From positions 124,001 through 188,000 of the forward strand of contig JAHRCV010000004.1 in NCBI GenBank assembly GCA_019083985.1: a DNA stretch of 64,000 nucleotides, read 5' to 3'. This DNA is from Rhizobiales bacterium TNE-4 (lineage in GTDB: Bacteria > Pseudomonadota > Alphaproteobacteria > Rhizobiales > Beijerinckiaceae). The notes below the pieces were generated by a model. It saw only the letters and a list, made by a program, of their open reading frames with translations, searched no databases and was not told the origin of the DNA. Below, in pieces: positions 26,281 to 35,334 of this stretch (within the stretch, counting starts at the first letter, position 1; each line of letters opens with the position of its first letter). A program made the translations under genes and the position numbers.

Positions 26281-27804
26281 TTATTTCGCGACGATGCGCC
26301 CTTCTGTCTTGGCATTGACAGTGCCAAGCTTGCGTACATAGACCATGACGTCGCTCGCCATCAACGGGCCGCCGGAATCCACCGTCGGCTTGGTGTTGCC
26401 TGCCATCATCGCATAACCGTCGCCGCCACGCAGCATGAAGTCATTGGTCGCGACGGAATAGGTCTTCGCCTCATCAAGCGGAACGCCATTGATGGTGACG
26501 GACACGACACGGCTGCCAGCCGGCTTTGTCCTATCATATTCGACCTTCATGCCGGAGATCTGCGGGAAACGGCCTGCGGTGTTTTCAACTTGCGAGAAGC
26601 CATTTTCCAAAGCGGCTTTCAGCGCCTTGCCTGAAATATCGGTGCGCACGCTGCGATTGCCGAACGGCAATTCGGCGAGAATATCGCGGCGCGTAATATC
26701 CTTACCCGCCGGATATTCCTTGTTGGCACGAATGCCTCCCGCATTGATCAGCGTGACATCCGTCCCAAGCTTGTCGCGTAAGGCGTCGGCAATCAAATTG
26801 CCGATGGCGGCCTCTTGCGAGCGGACAACGCTGGTGCGGGAATCAAGCGGTGCACCAAGCGTCGCGAGTTTAACATCAAGCTCCGCAGACAAGACGTCTT
26901 CATAAGATTTGACCTTGGCTGCGACAGCCGGATCGGGCTTGGCATTCGCACTGTCGATGACGCGGAATTCCGGCCACCATGTCAGCGTCCGCTTGGCGCC
27001 ATCGACTTTGAGATCCATCGCAATGTCAATGACGGTGATGTATTGCGCGTCCTCACCGGATTCGCACAGCGCTGCACGCCCATCGTACAAGATACGCAGA
27101 TCATGATTGTGGCCTTGCAAAATAAGATCGGCAGCGCGCACATCCATCAGCTTGGCACTATCACTCCGATCGAGATGGACGAGTGCCACAACGAAGTCGG
27201 CACCTTGCTCGCGCAGCGCCTTGCCCTCACGCACCACCGTCTCGACGCCGGGACCAAATTTAAGATCACCCGAGCTCGACAATTCCGGCGTGTTGGGGAG
27301 AGCCGCGCCGACGAAGCCAATTTTGATTCCGGCACGCTCGATGATCATCGAATCGCGGGTTGGCGCAACGAGGCTGCCATCGGGACGGCGCATGTTGGCA
27401 GCGAGGACGGCGAACTGCGCCTCCTTCATCCGCTTTTCATAAACATCCTTGCCGAAATCGAATTCGTGATTGCCCGGCACGAACACGTCGAGCCCCGCCA
27501 GGTTGAAGAGCTCGACCATATGCGCGCCCTGATCAAAGCCGGAGAGTAGGCTTGGCGACAGTGTGTCGCCGCCATGGGTGGCGAAGCTGTTCGGGTTCTT
27601 GGCCTTCTCCGCCTTGACGACGCCTGCATAGCGCGCGACCCCGCCACGACCCTTCTCCTCACCCATGCGGTAAAGGTCGTTGGTATGGATGAAGCTGAAA
27701 GTCACCCTTGTCGGCGATTGGGCAGCGGCAGGCGACAGGATCGCCGCCGAGGCCAGCGCACCCAAGCTCAGCTTCAAACTCTCGCGACGGCTGATCTGGG
27801 TCAT
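26281..27804 (-). CDS. Exported metallophosphatase/5'-nucleotidase (UshA-like)
   Basis: A 507-residue periplasmic enzyme. A twin-arginine signal (ISRRESLKLSLGAL, residues 4-17) leads to a cleavage site near AAAQS. The N-terminal calcineurin-like domain shows THGGDTLSPS and PGNHEFDFG. The C-terminal 5'-nucleotidase domain has INAGGIRANKEYPAG and RGGDGYAMM. The first metal motif reads HTNDLYRM, with tyrosine where most family members have histidine. It would hydrolyse nucleotide or related phosphate esters. The ORF runs on upstream for over 280 codons, but that part is antisense to hemH, so the start was placed at the methionine heading the Tat signal. It is convergent with the CoA-ligase gene. 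Confidence 0.88.
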   Translation of the reverse strand: MTQISRRESLKLSLGALASAAILSPAAAQSPTRVTFSFIHTNDLYRMGEEKGRGGVARYAGVVKAEKAKNPNSFATHGGDTLSPSLLSGFDQGAHMVELFNLAGLDVFVPGNHEFDFGKDVYEKRMKEAQFAVLAANMRRPDGSLVAPTRDSMIIERAGIKIGFVGAALPNTPELSSSGDLKFGPGVETVVREGKALREQGADFVVALVHLDRSDSAKLMDVRAADLILQGHNHDLRILYDGRAALCESGEDAQYITVIDIAMDLKVDGAKRTLTWWPEFRVIDSANAKPDPAVAAKVKSYEDVLSAELDVKLATLGAPLDSRTSVVRSQEAAIGNLIADALRDKLGTDVTLINAGGIRANKEYPAGKDITRRDILAELPFGNRSVRTDISGKALKAALENGFSQVENTAGRFPQISGMKVEYDRTKPAGSRVVSVTINGVPLDEAKTYSVATNDFMLRGGDGYAMMAGNTKPTVDSGGPLMASDVMVYVRKLGTVNAKTEGRIVAK

Positions 27805-27951
27805 GGGGCGCTCTCCAAGGCAATGACAAGGCTCATGATTTTGAGGAGTTCGGACCGGCTTGCCAAGCCTGCCGGGAGCGGCTGCGGTTAAAACGGGCTG
27901 GACGGGCGGGGTTTTTCCCCTAAATGAAAGGCCAGACAAACGAGTACAGCA

Positions 27952-29013
27952 ATGAACGCTCTCTTCAGCCCTGACCGCCTGAAAGCCGTCGGCCCTCTTC
28001 CCGAAGGGCATCCGACCGTCAAGATCGGCAAGATCGGCGTGCTCCTGACCAATCTCGGTACGCCCGACGGCACCGATTACTGGCCGATGCGGCGTTATTT
28101 GAAAGAGTTTCTCTCCGACAAGCGCGTGATCGAAACACCGCGTGCTTTGTGGTGGCCGCTTCTGAACCTCATCATTTTGCAGACCCGCCCGCAGAAGAAG
28201 GGCAAGGATTATGCGTCGATCTGGAACAAGGATCTGAACGAATCCTTCCTGAAGACGATCACCCGTTCGCAGGCTGACAAGCTGGCGGAGATGGTGCCGG
28301 CTATGTCGGACAAGATCGTGGTCGATTGGGCGATGCGTTACGGCAATCCGTCCATCAAATCGCGCCTCGAAGCCTTGCAGGCGCAAGGCTGCGACCGCGT
28401 GCTCCTTGTGCCGCTTTATCCGCAATATGCAGCGGCGACGACGGCGACGGCTTGCGACAAGACCTTCGAAGCCTTGATGCAAATGCGTTGGCAGCCAACG
28501 CTGCGCGTGGCACCGCCCTATCACGATGATCCGACCTATATTCAATCGATGGTGACATCGTTGAAAAAAGGATTGGCTCAGCTCGATTTCGAACCTGAAG
28601 TGATTTTGGCGACGTTCCACGGCGTGCCGAAGGAATATCTTTTGAAAGGCGATCCCTATCATTGCCAATGCGTGAAAACATGGCGTTTGATGCGCGAAGC
28701 GATGGGTCTTTCGCCAGATAAGTTCATGATGAGTTTCCAGTCCCGTTTCGGACCGGCGGAATGGCTGAAGCCCTACACGGACGAAACCGTGGAAGCATTA
28801 GCTAAGAAGGGCGTGAAAAAGCTTGCGCTTATCGCACCAGGCTTCTCGTCCGACTGCCTTGAAACACTCGAAGAACTCGATGGCGAAAACCGCGAGATCT
28901 TTGAGCATAATGGCGGGGAAGAATTCGCCTATATCAAATGCCTCAACGATTCAGACGAGGGCATGGCCGTCATTCGCGCCATCGTCGAGCGCGAATTGCA
29001 AGGCTGGATTTAA
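27952..29013 (+). CDS. hemH: Ferrochelatase
   Basis: A 353-residue ferrochelatase that inserts ferrous iron into protoporphyrin IX, the last step of heme synthesis. Visible are KIGVLLTNLGTPDG at the N-terminus, VDWAMRYGNPSI, LVPLYPQYAAATTATACD, the catalytic-histidine segment LATFHGVPKEYL, and YHCQCVKTW. The C-terminal SFQSRFGPAEWLKPYTDETVE and CLETLEELDGENREIFEHNGGE complete the family pattern. It is divergent from the phosphatase gene and ends before a strong terminator. Confidence 0.97.
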   Translation: MNALFSPDRLKAVGPLPEGHPTVKIGKIGVLLTNLGTPDGTDYWPMRRYLKEFLSDKRVIETPRALWWPLLNLIILQTRPQKKGKDYASIWNKDLNESFLKTITRSQADKLAEMVPAMSDKIVVDWAMRYGNPSIKSRLEALQAQGCDRVLLVPLYPQYAAATTATACDKTFEALMQMRWQPTLRVAPPYHDDPTYIQSMVTSLKKGLAQLDFEPEVILATFHGVPKEYLLKGDPYHCQCVKTWRLMREAMGLSPDKFMMSFQSRFGPAEWLKPYTDETVEALAKKGVKKLALIAPGFSSDCLETLEELDGENREIFEHNGGEEFAYIKCLNDSDEGMAVIRAIVERELQGWI

Positions 29014-29044
29014 ACAACCCGTTCATTCTATGCTGAAGAACAAG

Positions 29045-29068
29045 GGCGAGCCTCAGGCTCGCCTTTTT
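29045..29068 (+). terminator. Terminator after hemH
   Basis: GGCGAGCC at 29045-29052 pairs with GGCTCGCC at 29056-29063 over a three-base loop, followed by TTTTTCTTTT. It lies 31 bases after the hemH stop and just before the convergent kdsD stop. Confidence 0.85.
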
Positions 29069-29071
29069 CTT

Positions 29072-30055
29072 TTAGGCTGCGCCGATCCTGAGCAAATCAA
29101 GAACATGGACAAGGCCGGACGGCCGTCCTTTTTCGGCAACAATGATTGCCCCGATATTGCGTGTCTCAACCATTTCCAACGCTTCAGCCACAAGGGCGGA
29201 GGGTGGCAGTGTGACAGGATTTTTTGTCATCACCGCTTCGACGGATTTCGCCGTCAGGTCCGGGCCCATGTGACGACGCAAATCACCATCAGTGATAATG
29301 CCCGCCAATGTCCCATCTGGCTCTACAACCAAGGCACAGCCAAAACCTTTGGCACTCATCATCACGATCGCATCCGCCATAGCGCTGCCGCGTTTTACGA
29401 GCGGGAGACGCTCGCCGCCGTGCATGATGTGGCGCACTTGCTTGAGCTGCGCACCAAGTTTGCCGCCCGGGTGGTAGACGCGGAAATCTTCCGGCTTGAA
29501 ACTGCGCACTTCAAGAAGTGCGACGGCGAGTGCATCGCCCAGCGCCAATTGCATCGTTGTCGATGTCGTTGGCGCAAGCCCGTTGGGGCATGCTTCCTTC
29601 GCCGTGGGCAGGAGCAAGAGAATGTCGGCCTGCTGCGCCAAGGCTGAATCCGTGCCCGCCGTGATGCCGATCAGCGTGACACGAAAACGCGCGGCATAGG
29701 CGACGATGTCACGCAGCTCAGCCGTCTCACCCGACCATGACAAAGCAAGAATGACGTCATCGGGCTGGATCATACCGAGATCGCCATGGCTCGCTTCACC
29801 CGGATGGACGAAATAGGCCGGCGTGCCGGTGGAGGCGAGTGTGGCGGCGATCTTCCGGCCGACATGGCCTGATTTGCCCATGCCCGTGACGATGACGCGG
29901 CCGGCGGCTGATGCAATGCGGGTGACCGCTGCGGAGAACGCATCCCCAAGGCCGTTTGAGAGCGCTGTGGCCACGGCACCAAGGCCTGCCTGCTCGGCCT
30001 CGAGCGTTTGCAGAGCGGACCGTATGACTTGATCGCGAGAGGGCGTGTCGTTCAT
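29072..30055 (-). CDS. kdsD: Arabinose-5-phosphate isomerase (KpsF/GutQ family)
   Basis: A 327-residue enzyme with an N-terminal SIS sugar-isomerase domain (VIVTGMGKSGHVGRKIAATLASTGTPAYFVHPGEASHGDLG, about residues 47-87) and two C-terminal CBS domains (MADAIVMMSAKGFGCALV and PSALVAEALEMVETRNIGAIIV). It interconverts ribulose-5-phosphate and arabinose-5-phosphate for Kdo and lipopolysaccharide synthesis. The start was set at MNDTPSRD, in line with the family length. An ATG two codons earlier is equally possible, and the longer ORF upstream is not supported. It is divergent from the outer-membrane barrel gene. Confidence 0.94.
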   Translation of the reverse strand: MNDTPSRDQVIRSALQTLEAEQAGLGAVATALSNGLGDAFSAAVTRIASAAGRVIVTGMGKSGHVGRKIAATLASTGTPAYFVHPGEASHGDLGMIQPDDVILALSWSGETAELRDIVAYAARFRVTLIGITAGTDSALAQQADILLLLPTAKEACPNGLAPTTSTTMQLALGDALAVALLEVRSFKPEDFRVYHPGGKLGAQLKQVRHIMHGGERLPLVKRGSAMADAIVMMSAKGFGCALVVEPDGTLAGIITDGDLRRHMGPDLTAKSVEAVMTKNPVTLPPSALVAEALEMVETRNIGAIIVAEKGRPSGLVHVLDLLRIGAA

Positions 30056-30187
30056 GTGCATGGGCTTAGGCAGGGCCTCGCAGCCTGTCAAATGGGAGAT
30101 TTCACGGCTCCTTAACCATGGCAAGGCCATGGTGATGTCGTCGGCGTGTCGCGTTGTAGCCGGAGGTTCGGAACGCGAAGGAACGCC

Positions 30188-31636
30188 GTGAGACCCTTTC
30201 TCTCACATCGTCTATGGCTAACGGCTGCGGTCTTCTTGGCCGCTGGGCCCGCCTGCGCGCAAACTCTCTGGCCGATCGCAGGTGCAGCGCCCATAGGCGG
30301 CGCACGCCCGTCCACACCTGCCGCTGTGCCATCGCCTTCCGACGCGCCCCTGATACGCCCGAGCCTGCCCGCGCCCGATCAAGCGGCGCGGACCGCTTCC
30401 CTGCCATCCAAAGCGCCGCCGCCGCCGCCTGAAGAACCAAGGGGGTCAGGGGCACTGCCGCCTGCCGCAGCACTTCTGCCCGGCGCTGGCGTGCCCGGCG
30501 AACGACCCAAAATGCCGGAGCCTGAACTCATCACCGGTTCAGCCCAAACCGATACGTTGACGATCGGCCGCTTCACGCTGCGTCCCACGGTGGAAGTGGA
30601 TGTTGGCTACGACACGAACCCACGCCGCGTACCCAATGCGCTTGCGAAAGGCTCGTCCCTCATCAGCCCGGCTTTCAAGGTCGACGCCGAATCGAATTGG
30701 GATCGGAATGCGTTGACCATCAATCTACGCGGGCGGATGTACAGCTATCAGCAGGTCGATTCCGCCAATCGCTTCGATGGCGTTGCCGATGCCACCTATC
30801 GCTATGACATCAACGACAGCACATGGCTGTTTCTAAACGCGCGCGCATCCGCCCTGTCCGAACAATCGGCAGAAAATCTTGTACTCGCCGCACCCGATGC
30901 GACGGTGAATGAGGTTTGGGGAAGCGCGCGCCTATTGAAAAAATTTGGTCAATTCTTTGCGTCCCTCGGCTTGTGGGAAGGCTTTACCGATGTGGCGCAA
31001 ACGCCGGGCCGCTCCTACACGACAACGATGGGTGCATTACGCGGCGGTTATGAAGTCAATGACAGGCTCACACCCTATGTCGAAATGTTGATCGATCGCC
31101 GTGATTATCAGGCAGCCTATCTCAATGGCATTCAACGCAGCTCAAATGGCTATCAGCCGACCGTAGGCGTGAGTTACCGGCTCAGCGACAAGATCACAGC
31201 AGAAGGTTATGCCGGTTATCTCTGGCGTGACTATGAAAATGCGCTCGTCGACACGACGCAATGGCCCGTCTTCGGCCTGACGGGGGCATGGCAGATATCG
31301 CCGACCGCATCGCTGCAGGGCCGCCTTCGTACCGGCATCAATGAGACGACGATCGGCGGCGCTTTTGGCGCCAAGGAAAATGCCGTGGGCTTCACATGGC
31401 GGCAATTATTCGGTGAACGTTTGGCTTTGTTCGCCAATCTTGATCTCAGTCGCGCCGAATATATTGGTGTGCCGGGACAACAGAAACGCGCGCTCGGTGA
31501 AATTGCCGCCGAATATGCGCTCACGCGCTATCTTGTGGCGCGTGTGAGCGCACAGCGCGACGTACTCAGCTCAACTTATCGCTTCAACAGCTATGAAGCG
31601 AACATCTTCATGGCTGGATTGAAAGTGGTCCGCTGA
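30188..31636 (+). CDS. Outer membrane beta-barrel protein
   Basis: A protein of about 482 residues. It has a signal peptide (RPFLSHRLWLTAAVFLAAGPACAQ), a Pro/Ala-rich linker to about residue 110, and then a long region of alternating polar and aromatic residues ending in a C-terminal strand (SYEANIFMAGLKVVR). This fits the BBP2-type outer-membrane barrels often found beside polysaccharide or envelope genes. The frame opens at a GTG at 30146, but the GTG at 30188 has an AAGGA ribosome site and gives a clean signal peptide, so it was preferred. It sits between kdsD and galU, both envelope sugar genes. Function is unknown. Confidence 0.8.
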   Translation: MRPFLSHRLWLTAAVFLAAGPACAQTLWPIAGAAPIGGARPSTPAAVPSPSDAPLIRPSLPAPDQAARTASLPSKAPPPPPEEPRGSGALPPAAALLPGAGVPGERPKMPEPELITGSAQTDTLTIGRFTLRPTVEVDVGYDTNPRRVPNALAKGSSLISPAFKVDAESNWDRNALTINLRGRMYSYQQVDSANRFDGVADATYRYDINDSTWLFLNARASALSEQSAENLVLAAPDATVNEVWGSARLLKKFGQFFASLGLWEGFTDVAQTPGRSYTTTMGALRGGYEVNDRLTPYVEMLIDRRDYQAAYLNGIQRSSNGYQPTVGVSYRLSDKITAEGYAGYLWRDYENALVDTTQWPVFGLTGAWQISPTASLQGRLRTGINETTIGGAFGAKENAVGFTWRQLFGERLALFANLDLSRAEYIGVPGQQKRALGEIAAEYALTRYLVARVSAQRDVLSSTYRFNSYEANIFMAGLKVVR

Positions 31637-32503
31637 TCACTTCAGATTGGCGATGGCCTTACGCAATTCGGGACCGAGATCGGGCCGCTCAAGACCGAGC
31701 ATCAGATTGGCCATAAGGAAACCAATCTTCATGCCGCAATCATAAATGGCGCCATCAAAGATGTGTGCATAGAAATCTTGCTTCTGCGCCAGCGTAATCA
31801 TCGCATCAGTGAGTTGGATTTCACCCCCTGCACCACGCTCCTGGGTTTCGAGAATGTTGAAAATCTCGGGCTGCAGAATGTAACGACCGGAAATGGCCAG
31901 ATTGGAGGGCGATGTGCCCTGCTTCGGCTTCTCGACCATTTGCGTGATGGCGAGTGCGCCGTTCTGATCTTTGACGCCGCAAATGCCATATTGATGCGTA
32001 TCGCTATCGGGCACTTCGTAAACCGCGACGAGATTGCCGCCATGACGCTCATACGCATCGATCATCCCGGCAAGGCAGGGCTGCTTGCCATGGTGAAGCA
32101 TATCAGGCAGCAGCAGCGCGAATGGTTCATCGCCAATAATGTCGCGCGCGCACCAGACGGCATGGCCGAGGCCGAGCGGCGCCTGCTGGCGGGTGAAGCT
32201 TGTCCGTCCCGCTTCAGGGAGGTCGCGAGCGAGCGCTTCAAGCTCTTTCAACTTCCCGCGCTCTGAGAGCGTGCGGTCGAGCTCAAAATTCATGTCGAAA
32301 TGATCTTCGATGACAGCCTTGCCGCGGCCGGTGACGAAGACGAAATGTTCAATGCCAGCGGCGCGCGCTTCATCAACGACATGCTGGATGACGGGACGGT
32401 CGACCACCGTCAGCATTTCCTTCGGCACCGCCTTGGTGGCGGGGAGGAAACGTGTGCCAAGCCCGGCGACGGGGAACACGGCCTTACGAATTTTGCGGCT
32501 CAT
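31637..32503 (-). CDS. galU: UTP-glucose-1-phosphate uridylyltransferase
   Basis: A 288-residue nucleotidyltransferase that makes UDP-glucose. The nucleotide motif FPVAGLGTRFLPATKAVPKEML lies near residues 9-30. VDRPVIQHVVDEA, LLPDMLHH, VEKPK and the C-terminal YDCGMKIGFLMANL complete the GalU pattern. A TTG four codons earlier is a weaker start. Its stop abuts the outer-membrane barrel stop (convergent, no gap). UDP-glucose is needed for exopolysaccharide, LPS and glucans, which fits the opgG/D-type gene further along. Confidence 0.95.
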   Translation of the reverse strand: MSRKIRKAVFPVAGLGTRFLPATKAVPKEMLTVVDRPVIQHVVDEARAAGIEHFVFVTGRGKAVIEDHFDMNFELDRTLSERGKLKELEALARDLPEAGRTSFTRQQAPLGLGHAVWCARDIIGDEPFALLLPDMLHHGKQPCLAGMIDAYERHGGNLVAVYEVPDSDTHQYGICGVKDQNGALAITQMVEKPKQGTSPSNLAISGRYILQPEIFNILETQERGAGGEIQLTDAMITLAQKQDFYAHIFDGAIYDCGMKIGFLMANLMLGLERPDLGPELRKAIANLK

Positions 32504-32666
32504 CGAACTCTTCAATCCCTATGTCCAGCGCATCGGTCCGGTTTATTCCGCCTTTGTGGGGCAGGCCCGGGAGCAAGGCAAGCGCGGCCTCGTCCGGATG
32601 GCATCAACGCAAATTCAACCTTTACAGGAGATGAACAAGGATCCGGTTGCGTAAGTTGGATTCCCC

Positions 32667-33869
32667 ATGATCGTCCGTGTTCTCCTCGCTTGCCTCTGCC
32701 TGACCGCCCCTTTCGCAGGTTCTGCCAACGCCAAGCCTGCGACCCAAGCGCAAGCCCAAGGCGCGGGCTTTCAGACCTGGGTGGAGCAGACCCTCTGGCC
32801 CGCCGCCAAAGCCAAGGGCATTAGCCGGGCGACCTTCGATAAAGCCATGGCGGGGGTGACGCCTGATCCGGCCATCATCGCGCTAACCAAGAAGCAATCA
32901 GAATTCGTCAAACCCGTCTGGTCCTATCTCGAAGGTGCAGTGGGCTCCTCACGTGTGGCGCAAGGCGAAGCGCGCGCCCGCGACTATGCCACGCTGCTTG
33001 ATCGCCTGTCCGACAAGACCGGCGTTGACCCCTATATCGTGCTCGCCATCTGGGGCATCGAGACAAGCTTTGGCAGCGCCACGGGCAGCAAGGACATTAT
33101 CCGCTCGCTCGCGACCCTCGCTTTCGAGCGTTATCGCGGCGAGTTCTTCCGCGACGAGTTGATCGAAGCGATGATGATTTTGCAGCAAGGCCATATTGCG
33201 CGCGCGGATATGAAAGGCTCATGGGCGGGCGCGATGGGCCATACGCAATTCATGCCCTCGACATTTCGGCAATACGCCGTCGATGGCAATGGCGATGGCA
33301 AGCGGGACATTTGGAACGATCCTGTTGATGCGCTCGCCTCAACTGCAAATTATCTGAAAGAAAAAGGCTGGGTGCGTGACCTGCCGTGGGGCTATGAAGT
33401 CACGCTACCCAAAAACTATGATTATCGGAATAGGCGCGGCAGCTTTACGCATTTTGCGCGCAGCGGCGTAAAACGTATTGATGGTGGCGCGCTCGCTGGC
33501 AATGCGGAGGCAAGCTTGTTTCTGCCTGCTGGCGCCGAAGGTCCTGCTTTTCTGATCACCGCGAATTATGCAGCGATCAAGGCGTATAACGCGTCAGACG
33601 CCTATGCGCTGGCAGTTGCGCATCTGGCTGATCGTATCGCCGGCGGGCCTGCCATTCAGGGCGTATGGCCCAAACATGAAAAGCCGATGCCACTCAACCA
33701 GCGCATGGCCATTCAGAAAAAGCTGAATGCGCTCGGCTACAATGTCGGCGAGCCAGACGGCCGCTTTGGATCGAAAACACGAGAGGCGCTGATGGCCTTT
33801 CAAGAGAAGAACGGTTTGCGGCCTGACGGCTATCCGAATGCGACGACCGTACAAAAACTGCTCAAATAA
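32667..33869 (+). CDS. Lytic murein transglycosylase, MltB family, with peptidoglycan-binding domain
   Basis: A 400-residue exported enzyme with a signal peptide ending near SANAK. The MltB-type catalytic domain spans about residues 33-335, with catalytic Glu132 in AIWGIETSFGS and the GAMGHTQFMPSTF motif. A C-terminal PG-binding-1 domain covers about 340-400 (QKKLNALGYNVGEPDGRFGSKTREALMAFQ). It cleaves peptidoglycan glycan strands to anhydromuropeptides in the periplasm. No lipobox is seen, so it is likely soluble. It is divergent from galU and followed by a terminator. Confidence 0.94.
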   Translation: MIVRVLLACLCLTAPFAGSANAKPATQAQAQGAGFQTWVEQTLWPAAKAKGISRATFDKAMAGVTPDPAIIALTKKQSEFVKPVWSYLEGAVGSSRVAQGEARARDYATLLDRLSDKTGVDPYIVLAIWGIETSFGSATGSKDIIRSLATLAFERYRGEFFRDELIEAMMILQQGHIARADMKGSWAGAMGHTQFMPSTFRQYAVDGNGDGKRDIWNDPVDALASTANYLKEKGWVRDLPWGYEVTLPKNYDYRNRRGSFTHFARSGVKRIDGGALAGNAEASLFLPAGAEGPAFLITANYAAIKAYNASDAYALAVAHLADRIAGGPAIQGVWPKHEKPMPLNQRMAIQKKLNALGYNVGEPDGRFGSKTREALMAFQEKNGLRPDGYPNATTVQKLLK

Positions 33870-33870
33870 A

Positions 33871-33893
33871 AAGGCGGCCGAAGCCGCCTTTTC
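33871..33893. terminator. Bidirectional terminator between the transglycosylase gene and gltD
   Basis: AAGGCGGC at 33871-33878 pairs with GCCGCCTT at 33883-33890 over a CGAA loop, with A-rich and T-rich flanks. It separates convergent genes and could serve both. Confidence 0.85.
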
Positions 33894-33912
33894 AATTCGT
33901 TTCCGAACGCGA

Positions 33913-35331
33913 TTAGCGTGGTAGCGTGGTTTTACCCATGAGATCGAGATCAACCGCGCGTGCGGCCTGACGGCCTTCACGGATTGCCCAGACGACGAGC
34001 GACTGACCACGACGCATATCGCCTGTGGCGTAGACCTTCTCGACACTGGTCTTGTAGTGAAGCGTATCGGCCTTGACGTTACCGCGCGGATCAAGCTCGG
34101 CGCCAAGTTCGCTCACCATGCCATCGTGAAGCGGCGAGACAAAGCCCATCGCGAGCAAGACGAGATCAGCAGGGATCGAAAACTCCGTGCCGGGGATCGG
34201 CTGGAATTTCTCGTCGACCTTTACACAGTTGAGCGCTGTGACAGCCCCGTCATCCCCTTCGAACGACACCGTGTTGACCGCGAAATCGCGCTCGGCGCCT
34301 TCTTCCTGCGACGATGAGGTGCGCATCTTCATCGGCCAATTCGGCCATGTCAGCAGCTTGTTTTCCTTCGCGGGCGGCTGCGGCATGATTTCGATCTGCG
34401 TGACCGAAAGTGCACCCTGACGGATTGAGGTGCCGATGCAATCCGAACCCGTATCGCCGCCACCAATGACGACAACGTGCTTGCCATTCGCAAGAATGGG
34501 CGCATTCGACTTCAATGGCTCATGCGACACACGGCGATTCTGCTGCGGCAGGAAATCCATTGCGAAATGGATGCCGGCGAGATCGCGACCCGGGACCGGA
34601 ATGTCACGCGGCTTTTCTGCGCCACCCGCCATGATCACCGCATCATAGCTCGCCTTCAAATCAGCGATAGAACGATCGATGCCGACATTGACGTTGTAAT
34701 GGAAGACGACGCCTTCGCCTTCCATCTGCTTCACGCGGCGATCGATGAGGTGCTTTTCCAGTTTGAAATCCGGAATGCCGTAGCGCAAGAGACCGCCTGC
34801 CTTGGCGTGCTTTTCAAAGACATGCACTTCGTGGCCGGCGCGCGCGAGCTGTTGCGCAGCGGCGAGACCGGCCGGGCCGGATCCGATAATCGCAACACGC
34901 TTACCTGTCAGCGTCTTGGCAGGCTCGGGAACGATCCAGCCCTCTTTCCAACCGCGGTCGACAATAGCGCATTCGATTGTCTTGATCGTAACCGGCGCGT
35001 CCTGAAGATTAAGCGTGCAAGACGCTTCGCAGGGCGCGGGGCAGATGCGACCGGTGAATTCCGGGAAATTATTCGTCGAATGGAGATTGCGCAGCGCTTC
35101 GGCCCAATCGCCTTGATAGACGAGATCATTCCAATCCGGGATTTGGTTATTCACCGGGCAGCCATTGTGGCAGTAAGGAATGCCACAATTCATGCAACGG
35201 GACGCCTGATCCTTCGTCGCTTCTTCCGACAGCGGGATGACGAATTCCTTGAAATTGCGAATGCGGTCAGCGGCCGGATTATAACCACGGTCACGACGTT
35301 CGATTTCGAGAAAGCCTGTTACCTTGCCCAT
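33913..35331 (-). CDS. gltD: Glutamate synthase (NADPH) small subunit
   Basis: A 472-residue subunit that transfers electrons from NADPH to the large subunit. N-terminal cysteines ([15 protein letters not shown], then CPAPCEASC) carry the [4Fe-4S] clusters. The FAD motif is [28 protein letters not shown], and the NADPH motif is [16 protein letters not shown] one codon upstream directly abuts the gltB stop and could be the true start. It is in an operon with gltB on the minus strand. Confidence 0.96.
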   Translation of the reverse strand: MGKVTGFLEIERRDRGYNPAADRIRNFKEFVIPLSEEATKDQASRCMNCGIPYCHNGCPVNNQIPDWNDLVYQGDWAEALRNLHSTNNFPEFTGRICPAPCEASCTLNLQDAPVTIKTIECAIVDRGWKEGWIVPEPAKTLTGKRVAIIGSGPAGLAAAQQLARAGHEVHVFEKHAKAGGLLRYGIPDFKLEKHLIDRRVKQMEGEGVVFHYNVNVGIDRSIADLKASYDAVIMAGGAEKPRDIPVPGRDLAGIHFAMDFLPQQNRRVSHEPLKSNAPILANGKHVVVIGGGDTGSDCIGTSIRQGALSVTQIEIMPQPPAKENKLLTWPNWPMKMRTSSSQEEGAERDFAVNTVSFEGDDGAVTALNCVKVDEKFQPIPGTEFSIPADLVLLAMGFVSPLHDGMVSELGAELDPRGNVKADTLHYKTSVEKVYATGDMRRGQSLVVWAIREGRQAARAVDLDLMGKTTLPR

Positions 35332-35334
35332 CAC

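Noticed and set aside
27805..28668. Long minus-strand extension of the phosphatase frame, opposite hemH
   Set aside because: The extension lies wholly antisense to the well-conserved hemH, and the downstream methionine heads a clear Tat signal peptide.
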